A DNA stretch of 64,000 bases from assembly GCA_963170155.1 (NCBI GenBank), contig CAUJGP010000012.1, forward strand, positions 1 through 64,000. The letters are read 5' to 3'. The notes beneath the pieces were generated by a model that did no database searches, was not told the origin of the DNA, and worked only from the letters and a program-made list of their open reading frames with translations. Each line of letters begins with the position of its first letter. The stretch's first letter is position 1. Origin of the DNA: Bdellovibrionota bacterium (GTDB taxonomy: Bacteria; Bdellovibrionota; Bdellovibrionia; Bdellovibrionales; Bdellovibrionaceae). The position numbers were made by a program, and so were the translations under genes. Shown piece by piece: positions 60,379 through 64,000 of the stretch.

Positions 60379-60855
60379 TCATTTTTTATCCACTCTATCC
60401 ATCCGCCCAATAATATTCGTCGTGGATCGACCCTCAATAAAATTTAAAGATAGAACTTTCCCCCCAGCGGCTAATACAACATCACTTCCAATGATTTGAT
60501 CAGGCTTCCAATCGCCGCCCTTCACTAAAACCTGTGGTTGTAATTCTTGAATTAAACGCAGAGGAGTATCTTCTTCAAATAAGGCCACGTAATCCACGCA
60601 CTCTAGTGCCGATAAAATCTCAGCCCTATCCTGTTCTGTTTGCAAAGGACGTTGAGGCCCTTTAAGACGCTTAACACTAGCATCTGTATTAATACCTACA
60701 ATTAAAATATCACCTTGTTTTTTTGCCTCTTGTAAATAACGAACATGACCCACATGAAGCAGGTCAAAACATCCATTAGTGAAAACAATTTTTTTCTTTT
60801 GCTTCAAAGACTCGCAAATTTTCTTTAGTTCACGCCGATCAACAAATTGCCCCAT
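60379..60855 (-). CDS. RfaE/HldE-domain II type heptose-1-P adenylyltransferase
   Basis: A 158-residue nucleotidyltransferase from ATG 60855 (AAGG upstream; GTG 60861 less likely). [17 protein letters not shown] is the HxGH site, [16 protein letters not shown] and [15 protein letters not shown] follow, then [17 protein letters not shown]. It makes ADP-heptose for the LPS core, using ATP; the kinase domain (RfaE domain I) is absent, so it is an hldC-type stand-alone enzyme. Located 62 bases after the RDD gene, same strand. Confidence 0.93.
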   Translation of the reverse strand: MGQFVDRRELKKICESLKQKKKIVFTNGCFDLLHVGHVRYLQEAKKQGDILIVGINTDASVKRLKGPQRPLQTEQDRAEILSALECVDYVALFEEDTPLRLIQELQPQVLVKGGDWKPDQIIGSDVVLAAGGKVLSLNFIEGRSTTNIIGRMDRVDKK

Positions 60856-60917
60856 AATCACCTTACTCTTTCACGGATGATACCCAGGAAGGGTTTGTTC
60901 GGTGGCCTCTGCTTCAT

Positions 60918-61715
60918 TCATTTTTTCCGACGGTATAATTGTAACCCGCACCACTGACCTAAATAGTCTTTTCTGAAAGCAAGGGACAAAAGAGGGATTA
61001 AAATAAATCCTGTAACCATGACTAAAAAAACTCGCGCTATCACTAAAAAGGAATAAGAAAGACGGCCTTGTTGTTCTGTTGTTCCCAACTGAATATCGAA
61101 AATTAATTCTCCCAATGAGTTTCCTAGAAAAATTCGAGATAATGACATATAAGCAAATGTCATAACGGCTCCTATAGCCGGAAGAGTCAGCCATAGTCCA
61201 ATATCAGAGGAGTTTTGGACCAACACCATTAATAAATCAATTTTAGTGACTAAAAGCACGGCCATCAGTGCAGATAAAATAAGAGCCATCACCAACATCG
61301 TATCAATTAAAAAAGGACTCATCATCCAAGGTAAAGGAAACGCCTCCTCATCAATTTGAGGTTGAACAGGGTTAATGATCACCTGAGGTGTTTTGGGAGC
61401 CGCAAGATCTTCCACTTCTTTGCTTTTTTTAAAGTTTCTGACCAATTCATCAATCACTTCTTTTGAAGGCGATTCCATCGTCAGAGAGGAAGAGGCAGAA
61501 GCTGATGCTGACATCATCTCTTTTTTAGGGAGAGGGCTTCTCAGAGCTCCTATTTCACTTTTATTCTTAGAAGACATCTCTTTAGATTTGTTAAGAACAG
61601 GGACAATATCCTTTTTAAAGGCTTTCTCTTCACCTTTCGAGAAATCCTTTTTCTTTTTGTGAAACCCCAACCCCTCTGTCAGGGGTTTAAAAGTAAATTC
61701 ATTAGTTGGATCCAT
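60918..61715 (-). CDS. RDD family membrane protein with long cytoplasmic N-terminus
   Basis: A 265-residue protein: GGAGGAG precedes the ATG. Residues 1-125 are soluble, charged and Ser-rich with predicted coils (MSSKNKSEIGALRSPLPKK, SASASASSSLTMESPSKEV). From about 130, three TM helices (LIDTMLVMALILSALMAVL, IGLWLTLPAIGAVMTFAYM, FLVIARVFLVMVTGFILIPL) with an LGNSLGELIFDIQLG loop match the RDD family. RDD proteins often are transporters or quality-control factors; the role here is unknown. Co-directional with the hldC-type gene. Confidence 0.8.
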   Translation of the reverse strand: MDPTNEFTFKPLTEGLGFHKKKKDFSKGEEKAFKKDIVPVLNKSKEMSSKNKSEIGALRSPLPKKEMMSASASASSSLTMESPSKEVIDELVRNFKKSKEVEDLAAPKTPQVIINPVQPQIDEEAFPLPWMMSPFLIDTMLVMALILSALMAVLLVTKIDLLMVLVQNSSDIGLWLTLPAIGAVMTFAYMSLSRIFLGNSLGELIFDIQLGTTEQQGRLSYSFLVIARVFLVMVTGFILIPLLSLAFRKDYLGQWCGLQLYRRKK

Positions 61716-61806
61716 CCCCTATCTCCTCCTCAATAACAAGTCCACTCATGCCGTTTTTCACGGTAAACTTTAATAATTAACCGATCAAACAAGATTCATA
61801 CCTTAT

Positions 61807-61834
61807 CTATGGCATCTTTTCTATGGCATCTTTT
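61807..61834. repeat. 14-base tandem duplication
   Basis: CTATGGCATCTTTT occurs twice in a row (61807-61820, 61821-61834), in the gap before rsmE (minus). A related ATGGCATCTTTT is at 59343-59354. Meaning unknown. Confidence 0.6.
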
Positions 61835-61886
61835 GCCGCTTTTGCATCCTTAACAAGCAAATCAGCCATAGACTCGTGAATATGAA

Positions 61887-62636
61887 TCATATATCAAATT
61901 CATATTTTAGGCTTGAGACCAAGGTCAGGCAAGCCGTTTCCACGCGAAGGACCTGATCTCCCAACGTGACTGGAGAAAGGTCTAGGGACTGAAAGCGTTT
62001 AATTTCGCGATCAGAAAATCCACCTTCGCTCCCTACAAAGATGTAAACATCCCTTAAAAAAGGAGACTTTCTTGCATGCAAGTAATTCTTGAGGGTCCAA
62101 GAAGCCTCTCCCTCATACGCGACAAGAGTGAGAGCTTCTTCTTTTTTTTGAATCTGAGGAGCGAGAATTTCGTCAAAGGCCTGAACTTCATTCAATATCA
62201 TCAAATCCCCGCGTCCACTTTGCTGAGTAGCTTGAAGTATGATTCTTTGCCAACGAGCTTCTTTGGCTGAGGGAAACTGTGCTTTGGTTCGAATAGAACT
62301 AAAATCAGATAAAAAAGGAGTGATAGATTTCACTCCCAATTCCACTGATTTTTCAATTATAAATTCAAACGTAGAAACTTTTGGAAAACTCAAACAAAGA
62401 TGAAGATGAGGCTCTTTAATTTTTGGAATGATTCTCTCTTCACGAACCATTACCTGAGCTGATTTTTTACCAATTGATTCTACAGAAACTAGATACGCCT
62501 GACCTGTTGAATTCAGCAATTCAAAGTGTTGGCCCATCTGCACACGGCAAACATCAAAAATGTGATGAAATAGATCCCCTGTTAAAGAGAGAGACTCCCC
62601 CGTATTTAATGTTTCTGAATAAAAATAGCGTCGCAT
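61887..62636 (-). CDS. rsmE: 16S rRNA (uracil1498-N3)-methyltransferase RsmE
   Basis: A 249-residue SPOUT methyltransferase: N-terminal PUA-like domain with GDLFHHIFDVCRVQMGQHF, then SFPKVSTFEFIIEKSVELGV, LQATQQSGRGDLM, the trefoil GSEGGFSDREIKRF and LGDQVLRVETACLTLVSSL, all diagnostic. It methylates U1498 of 16S rRNA. The ATG directly follows the prmA stop (TAAATG), so prmA-rsmE form a translationally coupled pair, the order found in many bacteria. Confidence 0.95.
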   Translation of the reverse strand: MRRYFYSETLNTGESLSLTGDLFHHIFDVCRVQMGQHFELLNSTGQAYLVSVESIGKKSAQVMVREERIIPKIKEPHLHLCLSFPKVSTFEFIIEKSVELGVKSITPFLSDFSSIRTKAQFPSAKEARWQRIILQATQQSGRGDLMILNEVQAFDEILAPQIQKKEEALTLVAYEGEASWTLKNYLHARKSPFLRDVYIFVGSEGGFSDREIKRFQSLDLSPVTLGDQVLRVETACLTLVSSLKYEFDI

Positions 62637-63539
62637 TTACGGACTCTTGGAGAGTAAAAAACCAACCCACTCTTCTTTTGCCAATCTCATTTCAATTTTC
62701 AAAGAAGTCTGACTTAAAAACTGATCCAGAAAAGAACTCTCTCTCTCTTCCAAAATTCCCGTGAGGATCAAAAATCCAGGAGTTTTCGTCACTCTTTCTA
62801 AATCATCTTTAAGATTTAACAAAACACCATCAATAATATTAGCAATAACCAAGTCAAAAGTGCCTTTGACTTCTTCCAACAAAAGATCAGAAACCTCGAT
62901 CCCCTGAATTTCGTTTCTTAAAATATTCTCACGCGCCACACGCCGCGCCTCAGGATCAACATCAATGGCAACAACTTTGCTGGCTCCTGCTTTTTGAGAC
63001 AACATCGCTAAGATAGCAGTTCCTGTTCCCACATCCAAAACTTGCCAATTGGAATCAGAAGATTTTTTTTGAAGTGCTTTGTAAACTAAAGCGGCCGCCA
63101 TTTGAGTTGTTGCATGGGTGCCTGTCCCAAATGCCATTCCAGGATCCAAGGATAACGTTGTTTCTGCCTCAATAGGAGCTTGTAGCCAAGAAGGAACCAC
63201 CCAAACAGGTCCCACCAAAGGAAAGGGTTTGAAGTCTTTTTTCCATTCTTCCAACCAGTCCTTATGCTCTTCCTCAACCAATTGGTACTCAATGTTTCCA
63301 TGGAGCTCTTGAATGGCTTCAAAAAAAGATAGGGGTGGTTTTTCTGAGAAAAAAACATCCACGTCATGAAATCTTTGATGTCGAATTTCCGGATCATAAA
63401 CAAGATCTTTTTGAATATAGTTAAGGGCTTCAGACAAGCCTGTACAACCATACTCAAAACCAAGCTCTGTCATTTCCGCTTCCAAATTGGACGGTATTTT
63501 TTTAACCCTAACACGAAAGTAGGTTTGTTGATTCATCAT
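62637..63539 (-). CDS. prmA: Ribosomal protein L11 methyltransferase PrmA
   Basis: About 300 residues from ATG 63539 (or 63536); no strong ribosome site. The N-terminal domain (about 1-120) contains HRFHDVDVFFSEKPPLSFF split as RFHDVDVFFSEKP; the SAM-binding core has DWKPFPLV-type lead, LDPGMAFGTGTHATTQMAA split as GMAFGTGTHATTQM, VLDVGTGTAILAML and DVDPEARRVARENI. The NxxDG (VIANIIDGVLL) motif follows. PrmA trimethylates ribosomal protein L11. A longer reading frame starts at 63623, but family length (about 293) supports the later start. Followed directly by rsmE. Confidence 0.94.
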   Translation of the reverse strand: MMNQQTYFRVRVKKIPSNLEAEMTELGFEYGCTGLSEALNYIQKDLVYDPEIRHQRFHDVDVFFSEKPPLSFFEAIQELHGNIEYQLVEEEHKDWLEEWKKDFKPFPLVGPVWVVPSWLQAPIEAETTLSLDPGMAFGTGTHATTQMAAALVYKALQKKSSDSNWQVLDVGTGTAILAMLSQKAGASKVVAIDVDPEARRVARENILRNEIQGIEVSDLLLEEVKGTFDLVIANIIDGVLLNLKDDLERVTKTPGFLILTGILEERESSFLDQFLSQTSLKIEMRLAKEEWVGFLLSKSP

Positions 63540-63667
63540 AAAAGGGACAGGTATACTCAATCTTTCCAGGCGGCAACAAAAATATTCAACAAGAGTGTAA
63601 AATTTACGTTTACAGAATGCCACTCATCCCAAGGCATCAATCATACCTATAAATATGAGAGACACAG

Positions 63668-64000
63668 TTACGGCTGCTGACTTTGAACTTCGGCTGCGGG
63701 TTGATCGCTCCCTTTGGGTACTGCGATGACCTGGGCACTGTCTTTAGGTGGTGGCTTACCAACGCTCTTCGGTATGTAAGAGCGCTCCAAAGACACGGCA
63801 TCTCCGATCAGAACTCCCGGCTGATCTAAGACAGGAGAGCTGGCGTAATTCACACTCTCATAAAGACGAGCCACAGAAAATCGATCCTGAATGAAAATAA
63901 TTTGCAACCATCCTACAGGTTCCAACATTTTCGTTGATTGTTCCGCGGCTTGATTATTGTCCCTAAGATTCACCCATCTCGTGACAGGAACAACCAAATG
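63668..64000 (-). CDS. 3' end of a gene running off the right edge
   Basis: The frame is open from the right edge to a stop at 63668, giving at least 110 residues of C-terminus: VTRWVNLRDNNQAAEQSTKM, VGWLQIIFIQDRFSVARLYE, VLDQPGVLIGDAVSLERSYI and a Pro/Gln-rich tail (KPPPKDSAQVIAVPKG). It looks like a secreted or periplasmic domain. No family recognised. It lies about 130 bases before prmA on the same strand and may head that operon. Confidence 0.6.
   Translation of the reverse strand, partial: HLVVPVTRWVNLRDNNQAAEQSTKMLEPVGWLQIIFIQDRFSVARLYESVNYASSPVLDQPGVLIGDAVSLERSYIPKSVGKPPPKDSAQVIAVPKGSDQPAAEVQSQQP

Noticed and set aside
60871-61194. Minus-strand frame of 107 residues inside the RDD gene
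   Set aside because: Shadow of the RDD coding frame, with no ribosome site or recognisable domain.
1-64000. Prophage, insertion sequence or tRNA genes
   Set aside because: No transposase, integrase, capsid gene or TTCGAATC-type tRNA T-arm was seen, though a scan program would be needed to exclude all tRNAs.

Overview
The window looks like chromosomal DNA from a low-GC, Gram-negative bacterium of the Bdellovibrionota type (Bdellovibrio or a close relative; inference, not proof). The reasons are the deltaproteobacterial-style gliding-motility operon related to Myxococcus Agl/Glt, tandem DUF507 genes, lysine-rich histone-H1-like proteins, many secreted proteases and outer-membrane barrels, and LPS genes (kdsC, hldC-type). 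There is no rRNA, recognisable tRNA, transposase, phage gene or CRISPR array. About 64 genes fill the window, many overlapping by 1-4 bases in tight operons.

Left part (1-13.99 kb): a Met/Gly repeat secreted protein running off the left edge (minus); a cytoplasmic receiver-kinase followed by a Tad/Flp-type secretin (CpaC-like) and CpaF-type ATPase; a small convergent gene; an L,D-transpeptidase-like protein; aspS; a PHA-granule-type protein; an RpoH-like sigma factor; a trypsin-like lipoprotein; and a PBP1B-type peptidoglycan synthase.

Middle (14.3-40.3 kb): two DUF507 genes overlapping each other and then a gene that fuses an H1-like basic tail to a complete GroES domain; a porin-like protein; an OmpR-type two-component pair; a histidine-rich membrane protein; a lipoprotein with four exact-length 27-residue Tyr/Cys repeats; an overlapping trio DUF2892 / single Hpt / FAD-linked oxidase; EpmA with an extra OB-like domain; a phospholipase D-type enzyme; the division operon ftsE-ftsX-envC-ctpA, with a non-catalytic LytM domain in EnvC; dciA; trmFO; a cytochrome c; and a polyprenyl synthase / UbiA-MenA-like pair diverging from a hotdog thioesterase, probably quinone-related.

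The most striking block (40.4-52.6 kb, minus strand) is a compact operon: kdsC, two outer-membrane barrels, three TPR proteins, a small secreted protein, an FHA-TM-TonB-like protein, then a TolQ and two TolR proteins. This matches the parts list of a proton-driven Agl/Glt trans-envelope motor: outer-membrane pore, periplasmic TPR scaffold, cytoplasmic sensing arm and stator. LPS gene kdsC is translationally coupled to its first barrel.

Right part (52.9-64 kb): a Tyr-rich secreted protein with a strong terminator, a subtilisin-like protease, a DUF2817/M14-like peptidase, a haem-binding lipoprotein, DUF1428, an AlkD-type DNA-repair protein, a barrel, an hldC-type nucleotidyltransferase, an RDD membrane protein, rsmE-prmA, and a gene running off the right edge. 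A 31-base hairpin (28/31 identical) occurs downstream of two unrelated genes, at 10.28 kb and 55.16 kb, and may be one copy pair of a dispersed element. Functions were assigned by reading motifs only; no database search was possible.
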